From: Chryseobacterium angstadtii
GTDB taxonomy: Bacteria; Bacteroidota; Bacteroidia; Flavobacteriales; Weeksellaceae
NCBI RefSeq assembly: GCF_001045465.1
Contig: NZ_LFND01000003.1
Span: 1,054,001-1,118,000, forward strand
Direction: 5' to 3'
Length of the DNA: 64,000 bases
Under the pieces are notes generated by a model. It did not search any database, was not told where the DNA came from, and saw only the letters and a program-made list of their open reading frames with translations. The position numbers and the translations under genes were made by a program. Positions 1 to 9,850 of the stretch are shown piece by piece; position 1 is the stretch's first letter, and each line of letters begins with the position of its first letter.

Positions 1-143
1 CAGGCGTTGCTCTGGTACCGTTCTCGGCTTTTGGAGAAGCGAAATCTGAACCGTGGTTCCGTGCTTCTGTTGGAGGTTTAGCAGTAGATGAGATCAAAGT
101 AATGCTTCCAAAGCTTGAGAATGCATTGAATAACCTTAAATAA
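1..143 (+). CDS. C-terminal end of a PLP-dependent aminotransferase (partial)
   Basis: Reading from base 3 gives 46 residues, opening with GVALVPFSAFGEAKSEPWFR and ending in LENALNNLK before a TAA stop at 141-143. The 'G-A-F-G', 'WFRAS-G' and final helix pattern is that of the C-terminal domain of fold-type I (class I/II) aminotransferases such as aspartate aminotransferase. The start and the catalytic lysine lie outside the window, so substrate cannot be assigned. The family call rests on this tail alone. Confidence 0.6.
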   Translation, partial: GVALVPFSAFGEAKSEPWFRASVGGLAVDEIKVMLPKLENALNNLK

Positions 144-145
144 TT

Positions 146-237
146 TAATGTAACAATATAACATAACAATCTATCAATGTAACAAATTCGGTACTTACAG
201 TATTGGTAAACTGTTACATTGATATATTGGTACATTA
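146..237. repeat. Nested inverted repeat, family with copy near 6751-6833
   Basis: Bases 146-159 (TAATGTAACAATAT) are the reverse complement of 224-237 with one mismatch. Inside them, 175-184 (CAATGTAACA) pairs with 212-221. The result is a long nested hairpin just after the aminotransferase stop. Closely similar words recur between ribF and atpD, so this is probably a small interspersed element rather than a dedicated terminator. Confidence 0.6.
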
Positions 238-273
238 AAAAAATAAGATATTAATAAAACCAGGTTGTATTAA

Positions 274-867
274 ATGAAATTTCCCAAAAAAATGTTTCTG
301 GAAACCAGGCTGCTTAGCTTTTCCACATTAGGAATCATTGTTTTGGTTATTCTGAGTGTATGGCTTTCAGGAACAGGCTCTCACAGGTCTTTATTCCAGA
401 ATTCTGTTATATCTACTTCAATTTTAACGGTTGTATTTTTCCTGTTTATCAGTTGTGGATTGTATTACGGTTTAAAACTGAGAGATAATATCGGACCTAT
501 CTTGACCAAAGAAAGAATCAAAATATTTTCAGATAAAACTCCTGAAATTGGAAGCTTTGATTTTGACGGTGGTGCAGTGGGAGACGGAATCGGAGGAATT
601 ATTATATCCATTATTCTGTGGATATTGATTTCCATACTTCTTGTTTTTCTTTTATATTTTCTGGGAGTCTTCTTTTGGTGTGCCGTTTTATTTTTTATGG
701 CTATGTTATATTGGATCTTTTTCAGGGCGTTACGTCTTGTTTTTAAAAATTCAGGAAAATGCAAGGGAAATGTATTGAAAAGCATGGCCTTTGGACTATT
801 TTACTCATTTTTGTATATCTTCTGGATTTACGGAATTATCTTTTTAGCCAATTATATCAACTCATAA
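274..867 (+). CDS. Integral membrane protein of unknown function
   Basis: 197 residues with about four hydrophobic segments: near residues 14-33, 47-68, 107-152 (long enough for two helices) and 172-193. A short polar loop at about 70-105 is rich in glycine and acidic residues (GSFDFDGGAVGDGIGG). I recognise no family and no catalytic motif. It lies 19 bases upstream of kdsB on the same strand and may be co-transcribed with it, which hints at an envelope setting but does not prove a role. Confidence 0.65.
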   Translation: MKFPKKMFLETRLLSFSTLGIIVLVILSVWLSGTGSHRSLFQNSVISTSILTVVFFLFISCGLYYGLKLRDNIGPILTKERIKIFSDKTPEIGSFDFDGGAVGDGIGGIIISIILWILISILLVFLLYFLGVFFWCAVLFFMAMLYWIFFRALRLVFKNSGKCKGNVLKSMAFGLFYSFLYIFWIYGIIFLANYINS

Positions 868-886
868 TTTATAACTTTAATCATAC

Positions 887-1609
887 ATGAAAATCATAGC
901 TGTCATTCCTGCACGTTACGAAGCAAGCCGTTTTCCGGCAAAACTGATGCAGATGCTGGGTGATAAAACAGTCATCACCACTACCTATCAGAATGTTTCA
1001 CAAACAGGATTGTTTGATGAAGTTTTTGTGGCAACGGATTCTGAAATTATTTTTGGTGAAATTGTGAAAAATGGCGGAAAAGCAGTCATGACGGGACAGC
1101 ATGAAACCGGAAGCGACCGTATTGCTGAAGCCGTACAGAACATAGATTGTGATATCGTGATCAATGTACAGGGTGATGAACCTTTCCTGAAACTGGAGCC
1201 TTTAAAGCAATTGATTAATGTCTTTAAAGAAGATGATAATCAGGAAATTTCCCTGGCCTCATTAAAAATTAAGCTGACTGAAAAAGAGGAAATTGAAAAC
1301 CCGAATAACGTGAAAGTAATCACAGATAACAACGGATTTGCCCTTTATTTCAGCCGTTCCGTAGTTCCTTTTCACAGAGAAGTTTCTTATGATATCAGTT
1401 ATTTTAAACATATTGGAGTGTATGCTTTTAGAAAACATGCCTTACTTCAGTTCTCCAAACTGGAAATGAAGCCGCTTGAAATATCAGAAAAAATAGAGTG
1501 CATCCGCTATCTTGAATACGGAATGAAAATCAAATTAGTAGAAACCAATTTCATCGGGGTAGGAATTGATACTCCGGAGGATCTGGAAAAAGCGAGGAAA
1601 CTAATTTAA
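887..1609 (+). CDS. kdsB: 3-deoxy-manno-octulosonate cytidylyltransferase (CMP-Kdo synthetase)
   Basis: 240 residues, the usual KdsB length. It activates Kdo with CTP to CMP-Kdo in the cytoplasm for attachment to lipid A. The N-terminus has the nucleotide-binding stretch [15 protein letters not shown] (residues 6-20). NVQGDEP at 93-99 is the metal/CMP-binding motif, and [14 protein letters not shown] near 69-82 is also typical. kdsA, which makes Kdo 8-phosphate, lies 26 kb away at 27341, so the Kdo genes are not in one operon. A strong hairpin follows the gene. Confidence 0.95.
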   Translation: MKIIAVIPARYEASRFPAKLMQMLGDKTVITTTYQNVSQTGLFDEVFVATDSEIIFGEIVKNGGKAVMTGQHETGSDRIAEAVQNIDCDIVINVQGDEPFLKLEPLKQLINVFKEDDNQEISLASLKIKLTEKEEIENPNNVKVITDNNGFALYFSRSVVPFHREVSYDISYFKHIGVYAFRKHALLQFSKLEMKPLEISEKIECIRYLEYGMKIKLVETNFIGVGIDTPEDLEKARKLI

Positions 1610-1610
1610 T

Positions 1611-1680
1611 AGCAAAGAAAGCTGAGAAAGTGAAATTTTGAATCAGCTTATCAGTCTTCCCGGCTTTCTTTGCTGTTTTC
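1611..1680 (+). terminator. Hairpin terminator after kdsB
   Basis: A perfect 12-bp stem, AGCAAAGAAAGC at 1611-1622 with GCTTTCTTTGCT at 1663-1674, is followed by GTTTTCTCTTT. The loop is unusually long (40 nt). The position right after the kdsB stop supports a terminator role. Confidence 0.6.
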
Positions 1681-1683
1681 TCT

Positions 1684-1713
1684 TTGCTTTTCTCCCAATT
1701 CCTCTTATATTTG
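1684..1713 (+). promoter_or_regulatory. Flavobacterial promoter upstream of the LolA-like gene
   Basis: TTG at 1684-1686, a 19-nt spacer, then TATATTTG at 1706-1713 match the Bacteroidota sigma-A consensus TTG-N19-TANNTTTG. The downstream ATG is at 1731, which gives a short leader of about 10-15 nt. Confidence 0.75.
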
Positions 1714-1730
1714 AATTATAAATAAGATTA

Positions 1731-2393
1731 ATGAAGAAATTACTTTTAGTATTCGTGCTGATATCCTCTCAGTTATCTTTTGCACAGACGGCAAAGGAAA
1801 TTATAGATAAAAACATAGAACTGTCCGGAGGATTAACGAATTGGAAGCTTTTAAATTCAGTGTTGCTGCAGGGAAAAGTGATCTTGGGAATCAAAGATGA
1901 GTATCCTATAAAAATTTATCAGCAACGTCCCAATCTTACAAAAACAGTGATCAGCATTAGTGGTAAAGAAACTGCTATTGAAGGCTATGACGGGAATAAA
2001 GGATATGCTATGAATTACGCAGCCAACAAACTTCAGGAATACCCTGAATATGTACCGGAAAGTTTTGATAACGATTTTATAGACTGGGAAAATAAAGGCT
2101 TTGATGCCAAATATCTTGGAAAAGAAAAAGTAGGAGAGATCTATTGTCATAAAGTGGAACTGACGAAAAATGTCAATAAAAACATCTATTATTTTGATGT
2201 AAAAAGCTATATGCTTTTGAAAGAAATTAAAAAAGACGAAACCCTGATCTATTCGGATTATAAAAAAGTAGGAAACCTTGTGATGTCCTTCAGAATTGAG
2301 TCTTCAAGCACCAAAAAAGACGGTGATTATACAATGATTCTGAACAGAGTGGAGATCAACAAAGTATTTCCGGCCAATATTTTTAAGTTTTAA
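1731..2393 (+). CDS. Exported LolA/outer-membrane lipoprotein-sorting-like protein
   Basis: 220 residues with a clear signal peptide (about 1-18, ending SFAQ). The mature part has repeated beta-strand blocks, 'VLLQGKVILGI', 'YQQRPNLTKTVI', 'GYDGNKGYAMN' and later 'KSYMLLKEIKKDE'. This resembles the LolA/LppX-like fold that carries lipid groups in the periplasm. The family assignment comes from pattern only. It has its own promoter at 1684-1713 and sits between a kdsB terminator and a glutathione peroxidase, with no clear functional partner. Confidence 0.6.
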   Translation: MKKLLLVFVLISSQLSFAQTAKEIIDKNIELSGGLTNWKLLNSVLLQGKVILGIKDEYPIKIYQQRPNLTKTVISISGKETAIEGYDGNKGYAMNYAANKLQEYPEYVPESFDNDFIDWENKGFDAKYLGKEKVGEIYCHKVELTKNVNKNIYYFDVKSYMLLKEIKKDETLIYSDYKKVGNLVMSFRIESSSTKKDGDYTMILNRVEINKVFPANIFKF

Positions 2394-2468
2394 TCTGATT
2401 TAATGAAGTTTTGATGTTTCATTAAAAGACCAATAATTACGGCAAAACTGCCAACTAAATTGTAAAAA

Positions 2469-3044
2469 ATGAAAAATATTTTCTTATGGCTGCTTTCATG
2501 TGCAGCATTTTTACAGAGCTGTATCAATCAGAAAAGTGAAATTTCTCAAGCTAAAACCAAAGAACTTATGGGAAAAACAATATATGACTTCAAAGTTGAA
2601 AGTCTTGACGGTAGCGAGATCAACTTTGCCGATTTTAAAGGAAAGAAAATTCTTATCGTCAACACAGCATCAGAATGTGGATTTACACCGCAATATGCTG
2701 ATCTGGAGAAGGTATATGAAGAATATAAAGATAAATTGGTGATCGTAGGATTTCCGGCCAATAATTTTGGAGGTCAGGAGCCAGGAACCAATACAGAAAT
2801 TGGAGCGTTCTGTCAAAAAAATTATGGAGTTACATTCCCTCTGGCCGCAAAAGTTTCTGTAAAAGGGGATGATACCGCACCTATTTTCAAGTATTTAACA
2901 GAGAAAGATCTAAACGGAGTAAAGAATACAACCATCCTTTGGAACTTCACAAAGTTTTTGATTGATGAAAACGGAAAATTGGTAGATACCTTCATCAGCA
3001 CGACAAAACCTACTGACGAGGCTATTACAAAGTATCTGAAGTAA
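2469..3044 (+). CDS. Lipoprotein glutathione peroxidase (thiol peroxidase of the GPx family)
   Basis: 191 residues. It reduces hydroperoxides using a cysteine, not selenocysteine: C70 lies in ASECGFTPQY. The other catalytic-site residues are Q103 (FGGQEP) and W158/N159 (WNFTKFLID), completing the Cys-Gln-Trp-Asn tetrad. The first 18 residues end in LQSC, a lipobox, so the enzyme is probably anchored in the periplasm or outer membrane rather than cytosolic. Bacterial GPx proteins of this type generally use thioredoxin as reductant. A long inverted repeat follows the gene. Confidence 0.9.
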   Translation: MKNIFLWLLSCAAFLQSCINQKSEISQAKTKELMGKTIYDFKVESLDGSEINFADFKGKKILIVNTASECGFTPQYADLEKVYEEYKDKLVIVGFPANNFGGQEPGTNTEIGAFCQKNYGVTFPLAAKVSVKGDDTAPIFKYLTEKDLNGVKNTTILWNFTKFLIDENGKLVDTFISTTKPTDEAITKYLK

Positions 3045-3063
3045 GTTAAAAACTATACAAACG

Positions 3064-3146
3064 AACGCTTCGACTTCATTCAATGTGACAATATCAAACA
3101 ATACGTCTTGTATTATCTGTGTCACGCTGAGCGGAGTCGAAGCGTT
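3064..3146. repeat. 26-nt-arm inverted repeat between convergent genes
   Basis: Bases 3064-3089 and 3121-3146 form arms of 26 nt. AACGCTTCGACT pairs perfectly with AGTCGAAGCGTT, and the inner part pairs with several G-T wobbles (TCATTCAATGTGAC against GTCACGCTGAGCGG). A smaller AATAC/GTATT stem sits in the loop. It lies between the convergent GPx and NAD(P)-binding genes and may serve as a shared terminator or be a mobile repeat remnant. Confidence 0.7.
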
Positions 3147-3181
3147 TATTTATAGTATTCTGTTATATGAAGCCAAGCGAA

Positions 3182-3841
3182 TTAACTCTCAAACTTCTTA
3201 TCCGCAAAACAAAAAATATTTCCCAGCTTAATACTGGAATAACCATTGCTCTTTATTTTGGAAGAATTGATCATTGCTTTGGCCAGAATATCCGTAGGTA
3301 AAGGTTTCTGGCTTTCCAAAAGTCCCAGTTTATTGGCAAATTTTATAATTCTGCTGCCCAAAACTTCTCCTGTTCTTCCGGAATCTTTTCTTTCAAGTAT
3401 TCCGGGTTTAAAAATCGTAATTTTGGTGAAATGCAGCTGTTTTACGGCTTCTTCCAGTTCTCCTTTCATTTTGGAATAGAAAATCTTGGATGCCGGATTG
3501 GCTCCGTAGGCGGAAACCAGAATATAATCTTCCACATCATTTTCCCGGGCAGCTTTGGCGAATTCATACTGGTAACCGAAGTCTACTTTCTTTTGAGCTT
3601 CCTTGCTTCCGGCATCTTTCAGTGTGGTTCCTAAGCAGGAAAACACAACGTCGCCTTTTACCTTATCCTTCCATTCCTCTGGATTTTCAAAGTTAACAAC
3701 GTGTATTTTCAGCTTTTCGTTCTGAATTTCTACCGGTTTTCGTACAAAAATATCAATCTCTTCAAACTCTTTGTCATTGAGAAGTTGTTTTACCAGATCT
3801 TTTCCTGTGGCGCCCGTAGCACCTATTACCAAAGCTTTCAT
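3182..3841 (-). CDS. NAD(P)-binding Rossmann-fold protein (atypical SDR / NmrA-like)
   Basis: From the ATG at 3841 the protein has 219 residues and opens MKALVIGATGATGKDLV, where GATGATG at 7-13 is the dinucleotide-binding glycine motif of extended/atypical short-chain dehydrogenases. VFSCLGTT and DYILVSAYGANPASKIFYSKMKGE follow, including a Y-xxx-K pair in the usual catalytic position. An earlier in-frame ATG at 3907 would add 22 residues before the Rossmann strand and is less likely. Substrate unknown; similar proteins are annotated as nucleoside-diphosphate-sugar epimerases or oxidoreductases. Confidence 0.8.
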   Translation of the reverse strand: MKALVIGATGATGKDLVKQLLNDKEFEEIDIFVRKPVEIQNEKLKIHVVNFENPEEWKDKVKGDVVFSCLGTTLKDAGSKEAQKKVDFGYQYEFAKAARENDVEDYILVSAYGANPASKIFYSKMKGELEEAVKQLHFTKITIFKPGILERKDSGRTGEVLGSRIIKFANKLGLLESQKPLPTDILAKAMINSSKIKSNGYSSIKLGNIFCFADKKFES

Positions 3842-3952
3842 AATAATTGTAATTTTTAGAGACCGTATTTTCTCTCTTAAATTTACTAAATTTGAAATTA
3901 ATATCAATGATCATTAATTACTTATTACCAGTTACTCATTACTCATAAAAAT

Positions 3953-4306
3953 ATGGATGCCAACGAAATTCTAGATTACTGTCTTGCCAAAAAAGGAGTT
4001 ACGGAAACCTTTCCTTTTGATAATGAAACACTTGTCATGAAAGTGGGAACGAAAATGTTTTTATTAATGCCTTTAGAAAAGCAGCCATTAAGTATCAATG
4101 TAAAAACCGATCCGGAATGGAGCGCAGAACTCCGCGAGCAGCATCCCCAGATTACTGGCGCCTTTCATATGAACAAAACCCACTGGAATTCAGTACTGAC
4201 AGACGGATTGAAAAAAGATCTTATTTTTAAAATGATTGACCAGTCTTATGAATTGGTTTTTAATTCATTAACTAAAAAGGCGAGAGAAGAAATTATAAAT
4301 TCTTAG
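3953..4306 (+). CDS. MmcQ/YjbR family protein
   Basis: 117 residues, the normal length for the family. The pattern MDANEILDYCLAKKGVTETFPFDNETLVMKVGTKMF and the later HMNKTHWNSV segment are characteristic of the YjbR/CyaY-like fold, a double-wing structure proposed to bind DNA. The molecular role of the family is poorly known. A TAAATTTG box at 3887-3894 could be its promoter -7 element, though I see no matching TTG at the right spacing. Confidence 0.85.
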   Translation: MDANEILDYCLAKKGVTETFPFDNETLVMKVGTKMFLLMPLEKQPLSINVKTDPEWSAELREQHPQITGAFHMNKTHWNSVLTDGLKKDLIFKMIDQSYELVFNSLTKKAREEIINS

Positions 4307-4668
4307 AATCGTAAATTTTGGCTCAATTCCTTATTTCATACATAGAAAAAAATTCTACGTATGGTTTTCGGTAGATGAAAAATAGTTTTAAAAGATGTAA
4401 TTTTTTCAGGAGAACCTATTTCATTATTTTAAATTAAAATTTGAATAACTGCCACTATTTAAAATTAAAATATAATTACATATTTATCGAATGAATTAAT
4501 TATATTTTAAAATACTGAAAATTAATAATTTACAAGAATAAATTTTTCAAACAATTGTGATCATTAAAATTTGTTTAGTGTTTTTTTATTTTTTTCTTTG
4601 GACTGTTGAAACCCAATGTACAGAAAGTTTAAACACAAATTAATTTTAACATTTAAAAATTTATTACA
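4307..4668. other. AT-rich intergenic region
   Basis: 362 bases without a supported gene. The stretch is very AT-rich with many TAAAATT words and a T-run near 4580-4600. It presumably holds the promoter and leader of the bacteriocin-like peptide gene, but no exact TTG-N19-TANNTTTG match was found. Confidence 0.5.
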
Positions 4669-4872
4669 ATGAAAAATTTAAAAAAATTATCCAGAAAGGA
4701 ACTTAAAATAGTAAAAGCTGGACAAGTTTGGTTTGCTGATACTTCTTGTGGTGTACAAGCTACTACAACTCAAGATTGGACTCCACAACAAGCAAGCGAA
4801 TGGCGAGATAAAATTGAAGCAAATTACTGTCCGAAACCCACCCATAGTGGCTCTAGTAATGGTGTAGTATAA
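4669..4872 (+). CDS. Bacteriocin-like leader peptide protein (candidate RiPP/secreted peptide precursor)
   Basis: 67 residues. The first 18, MKNLKKLSRKELKIVKAG, match the leader seen in Flavobacteria 'bacteriocin-like' proteins (usually ending in GG; here AG). Cleavage after AG would leave a 49-residue core, QVWFADTSCGVQ..., rich in Thr, Gln and Ser with two cysteines (SCG and NYC) that could form a disulfide. No maturation enzyme or peptide transporter is adjacent; the next gene encodes a GLPGLI protein 72 bases on. That it is an exported peptide is inferred from the leader; antimicrobial activity is unproven. Confidence 0.7.
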   Translation: MKNLKKLSRKELKIVKAGQVWFADTSCGVQATTTQDWTPQQASEWRDKIEANYCPKPTHSGSSNGVV

Positions 4873-4944
4873 ATTAATCTCAATTTGAAACTTATAGTGG
4901 AAATTACTACAGCAGTATAAGTGCAATTTTATAATGAACCTGTT

Positions 4945-5796
4945 ATGCGTTATCATAAAAAAATATTTCAACTATTAATCCTGCTTTATAGTATTATATT
5001 TTATGCTCAATCATACAACAAAGAGACCTTACGCGGCGAGTTTACCTATCTGCTAAAAGCTAAATTTGATCAACGGAATGATTACAGACATGAAGAACTT
5101 TTATCATTACGGATAGCTGATGATCGGGCATTTTTTGCAAGTACTCTATCATTGAAAGGAGATTCGGTAACGGCGAGCTCGGGAACAACGACAAAAAATC
5201 CAGATGGAAGTATAACTCTTGGTTGGAAAAAAGGAGTTGTGATTCCAAAAACCAATTTAAACTTTACCATTATACAATCGAATGAAGGTATACAGTACTT
5301 TGAATCCGCTTTCATGACATTACTTACTTACAAAGCGCCGGTCATTAAGAACTGGAAACTTGTGGATGAGACAAGGATAATCAATACAATCAATTGTAAA
5401 AAAGCAGAGGTGAACTTTAAAGGAAGAAACTGGATTGCCTGGTACTCTCCCGAAATTCCTTTTCCTTATGGTCCGATGAAATTCAGTGGACTGCCTGGCT
5501 TGATCATTAAAATAACGGATGAGAAAGGAGATTATGATTTTGAACTGGTAAAATCTGTGCCTAATTCTCAACTGAAAGGTAAATTAATTAACATTAAGGA
5601 AAGCAGATATACCGGAGCTATAGAAACAACGCAACCAAAATTAAAGCAAGCATTGAGAGATGTTCAAGCCAATGCCGCTGCAGTACTTGCAAGCTACGGA
5701 ACAACCATTATAAAAGGACAGGAAATGTTAAGACAAAGAGAAAAAGAAAGAGAGGAAAACCTGAAATATGGAAATCCGCTGGAATTAAGTAATTAA
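4945..5796 (+). CDS. GLPGLI family exported protein
   Basis: 283 residues from the ATG at 4945; a GTG at 4921 in the same frame would place polar residues before the signal peptide and is rejected. Residues about 1-22 form a signal peptide (MRYHKKIFQLLILLYSIIFYAQ). The family-naming motif GLPGLI is at 182-187 within PMKFSGLPGLIIKI, preceded by WIAWYSPEIPFPYGP. GLPGLI proteins are a Bacteroidota-specific exported family of unknown function. The C-terminal tail is highly charged (REKEREENLKYG). It follows the bacteriocin-like peptide gene closely and may share its transcript. Confidence 0.85.
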   Translation: MRYHKKIFQLLILLYSIIFYAQSYNKETLRGEFTYLLKAKFDQRNDYRHEELLSLRIADDRAFFASTLSLKGDSVTASSGTTTKNPDGSITLGWKKGVVIPKTNLNFTIIQSNEGIQYFESAFMTLLTYKAPVIKNWKLVDETRIINTINCKKAEVNFKGRNWIAWYSPEIPFPYGPMKFSGLPGLIIKITDEKGDYDFELVKSVPNSQLKGKLINIKESRYTGAIETTQPKLKQALRDVQANAAAVLASYGTTIIKGQEMLRQREKEREENLKYGNPLELSN

Positions 5797-5798
5797 AT

Positions 5799-6719
5799 TT
5801 AAAAATTAAACTCCCGCGTCAGCCTTTTATCCTCATCCAATCTTTCAATCAGTTTTTCAAGACCTTCAAATTTAATTTCTTCATGGAGAAAATCTCTGAA
5901 TTTTACTGTGATTTCTTCACCATAAATATCTCCTTCAAAATCAAGGATATAAACTTCAACGGTTAATTTTTCGCCATTTACAGTAGGATTGGTGCCAATG
6001 CTGAGCATTCCTTTGTATTGCTGGCCTTTCACTTCTGTTTCTACAATATAAGCTCCTTTTTTAGGAAGAAGTTTAATAGATTCCGTATCAATATTGGCAG
6101 TAGGATAGCCAATGGTTCTTCCTATTTTTTTCCCATGAACAACCGTTCCGGAAACAGAGTAGGAGTATCCGAGCATTTCGTTGGCCTCTTTAATATTTCC
6201 TGTAAGAAGCGCATTACGTACTTTGGTTGAGCTGATATTATTTTCGTGGATATTAATGGCTTCCATTTGCTCTACAACGAAATCAAGTTCCTGGGAGAGT
6301 GTTTGAAGAAGCTCAAAATTTCCACTTTTATTTTTTCCAAACGAATGATCGTAACCTATAATAAGGTATTTAACATTCAGTTTATCAATCAATATCTGGC
6401 GTACAAATTCTTCTCCTGTGAGATTTCTGAATTCTTCATCAAATTCTTTTAGAAATAAATGATCAATGCTGTATTTTTCAATTAATTCTTTCTTTTCATC
6501 CACCGTATTCAGAAGTTTGAGATCTTCATTCGGGTTAAAAACAAATCGGGGATGCGGCCAAAAAGTAAGTATGGCAGTTTCCAGATTATTTTCTGTACCC
6601 ACCTTTATCAGTTCGTCGATAATACTTTTATGTCCAAGATGTACTCCGTCAAACATTCCTAAAGACAGTGCTAAAGGCTTTTGAGAGGAATAATCTTTAA
6701 AATTTTTGAAAACTTTCAA
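5799..6719 (-). CDS. ribF: Bifunctional riboflavin kinase / FAD synthetase
   Basis: Converts riboflavin to FMN and FMN to FAD. The N-terminal nucleotidyltransferase half has LGMFDGVHLGHKSII (the HxGH motif) and ISSTKVRNALLTGNI. The C-terminal flavokinase half has GYPTANID and the GxY stretch KKGAYIVETEV. The start is set at a TTG (6719, LKVFKNFKDYS) giving 306 residues: the nearest upstream ATG (6761) lies upstream of the expected transcription start of the promoter at 6739-6769. Convergent with the GLPGLI gene, with only two bases between stops. Confidence 0.93.
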   Translation of the reverse strand: MKVFKNFKDYSSQKPLALSLGMFDGVHLGHKSIIDELIKVGTENNLETAILTFWPHPRFVFNPNEDLKLLNTVDEKKELIEKYSIDHLFLKEFDEEFRNLTGEEFVRQILIDKLNVKYLIIGYDHSFGKNKSGNFELLQTLSQELDFVVEQMEAINIHENNISSTKVRNALLTGNIKEANEMLGYSYSVSGTVVHGKKIGRTIGYPTANIDTESIKLLPKKGAYIVETEVKGQQYKGMLSIGTNPTVNGEKLTVEVYILDFEGDIYGEEITVKFRDFLHEEIKFEGLEKLIERLDEDKRLTREFNF

Positions 6720-6750
6720 AACGGAAAAATTTTGACTGCAAATATAAAGA

Positions 6751-8432
<1,682 letters not shown>

Positions 8433-8515
8433 CTAGATAAATAGAATAAAGAAAAAAGAGTAAAGACACTGTCTCTTTCTTTTTTCTTTTCTCTTTTCTC
8501 TTTAATCTAAGAAAT

Positions 8516-8797
8516 ATGAATATAAAAATTTTAACACCAGAATACGTAGTTTTTGAAGGAGAAGTAGAATCAGTATTATTGCCTGGAAAAAATGGTGAAT
8601 TTCACATCATGAACAACCACGCAGGAATTGTTTCTTCTTTGATCGGAGGCAAAGTAAAGCTTTTTACAGGTTCAGTTGAAGAAGCTTATGCTAAAAATCT
8701 AACTAAGGAAAACGATAAAGACTCTGTTTTTTCTTATTCTATCAAAAGCGGTGTTGTAGAATTTAATCATAATAAAGGTATCATCCTTTGTGAATAA
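8516..8797 (+). CDS. atpC: F0F1 ATP synthase subunit epsilon
   Basis: 93 residues: the beta-sandwich domain only (MNIKILTPEYVVFEGEVESV, LPGKNGEFHIMNNHAGIVSSL). The C-terminal two-helix inhibitory domain of longer epsilon subunits is absent, as is usual in Bacteroidota. It links the gamma subunit to the c-ring in the rotor stalk. It follows atpD after 83 bases that hold a purine/pyrimidine-rich inverted repeat, and a strong terminator lies downstream. Confidence 0.93.
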   Translation: MNIKILTPEYVVFEGEVESVLLPGKNGEFHIMNNHAGIVSSLIGGKVKLFTGSVEEAYAKNLTKENDKDSVFSYSIKSGVVEFNHNKGIILCE

Positions 8798-8825
8798 TTA
8801 AATGAAAGCTAAATATATTTTCAAG

Positions 8826-8853
8826 AAAGTGTAACTTTGGTTACACTTTTTTT
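8826..8853 (+). terminator. Terminator of atpD-atpC
   Basis: A perfect 10-bp stem AAAGTGTAAC (8826-8835) / GTTACACTTT (8840-8849) with a TTTG loop and a following T-run. Confidence 0.9.
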
Positions 8854-8874
8854 ATTGTGTAAAAGTCTGATTTT

Positions 8875-9696
8875 ATGAAGAAAAGTACAATCATATTCTT
8901 TACCGTTCTGAGTGTTTTATTCAGTGCTCAGAATTTTAAAACCAAAAGAGGAATCATAAGTCTGGATGGAGTTCATGTAGCTAAAATCTCAAATAAATCC
9001 AATATTTATACTTTCATGGACCTGAAGGAAACCCCGATGTATACTATAGAATTTATTGATAAAAGCATCGTGGATTCAGTAAGAGACAGCTATATAAAAC
9101 TAAACAGGGTTTACAACAGAGATAAAACAATAGAACTGGATTATATTTCTCCTTCTGCATTTTCCGGCGAAGAAAGATCGGCTGTTTATACCTCAATAAA
9201 AGGCTTGAAAATTATTGATAATAAAGGAATTAATATTAAGACTCTGGACGAAATTTTTAAAGAGGTTCCCAAAAGAAAACTGGATTCCAAGACAAAAGAT
9301 GCCTACACCACCCGAAGTAAAATAGATAAACTGAATATTGAAGTCAATAAAGTAGGAGAGATTCTGTCCAACGGGGTTCCTGTAGGGTATTTTACCAATC
9401 TCCCGGTAAGCTTTGGCTCGGAAGACACTATTACCGATAAGTCATTTGTAGATATTGAGATCTATGATGCTAAAAGTAAATTAATTGGAAGGTATATTAC
9501 CACGACCAAACAGCTGAAAACAGCAGGAGGAAAGACCTTTACTCTTTACAGGGAAATGTCGGGAAGAGCATCTATCCTAAAATATCCGACTTATAAGGCC
9601 ATTGCAGAGCGCATGGCAATTATGGATCCAAGCTTTATTAAAGTACAGGAAAAAGTAATTGTAGGTCCGGTAGAGAAAGATAATACGGTAAAATAA
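8875..9696 (+). CDS. Exported protein of unknown function
   Basis: 273 residues with a signal peptide (MKKSTIIFFTVLSVLFSAQ, about 1-19). The mature protein is rich in lysine, beta-prone and without cysteine. It holds short 'GEILSNGVPVGYF' and 'LIGRYITTTKQLKTAGGKTFTLYREM' segments. I recognise no family. It stands alone between the atpDC terminator and a bidirectional terminator shared with the convergent radical SAM gene. Confidence 0.65.
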   Translation: MKKSTIIFFTVLSVLFSAQNFKTKRGIISLDGVHVAKISNKSNIYTFMDLKETPMYTIEFIDKSIVDSVRDSYIKLNRVYNRDKTIELDYISPSAFSGEERSAVYTSIKGLKIIDNKGINIKTLDEIFKEVPKRKLDSKTKDAYTTRSKIDKLNIEVNKVGEILSNGVPVGYFTNLPVSFGSEDTITDKSFVDIEIYDAKSKLIGRYITTTKQLKTAGGKTFTLYREMSGRASILKYPTYKAIAERMAIMDPSFIKVQEKVIVGPVEKDNTVK

Positions 9697-9804
9697 AAAT
9701 TGAAATAACTATCCCCAATCTTGAGGAAATAAAAATCTTCAGATTTTATCTTAATTATTCTTACCTCCTTCAATGATCTTAATGGTTTAAACCTGATAAT
9801 TTAT

Positions 9805-9841
9805 AAAAAATCCCGGAAATTGAATTTCCCGGGATTTTTTT
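9805..9841. terminator. Bidirectional terminator between convergent genes
   Basis: AAAAAATCCCGGAAAT (9805-9820) pairs with ATTTCCCGGGATTTTTT (9824-9840), with one bulged base and U-runs in both directions. It serves the exported protein gene and the radical SAM gene. Confidence 0.85.
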
Positions 9842-9850
9842 GTGATTAAA

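Noticed and set aside
4921..4944. GTG start for the GLPGLI protein
   Set aside because: It would put eight polar residues before the signal peptide; the ATG at 4945 gives a normal signal sequence.
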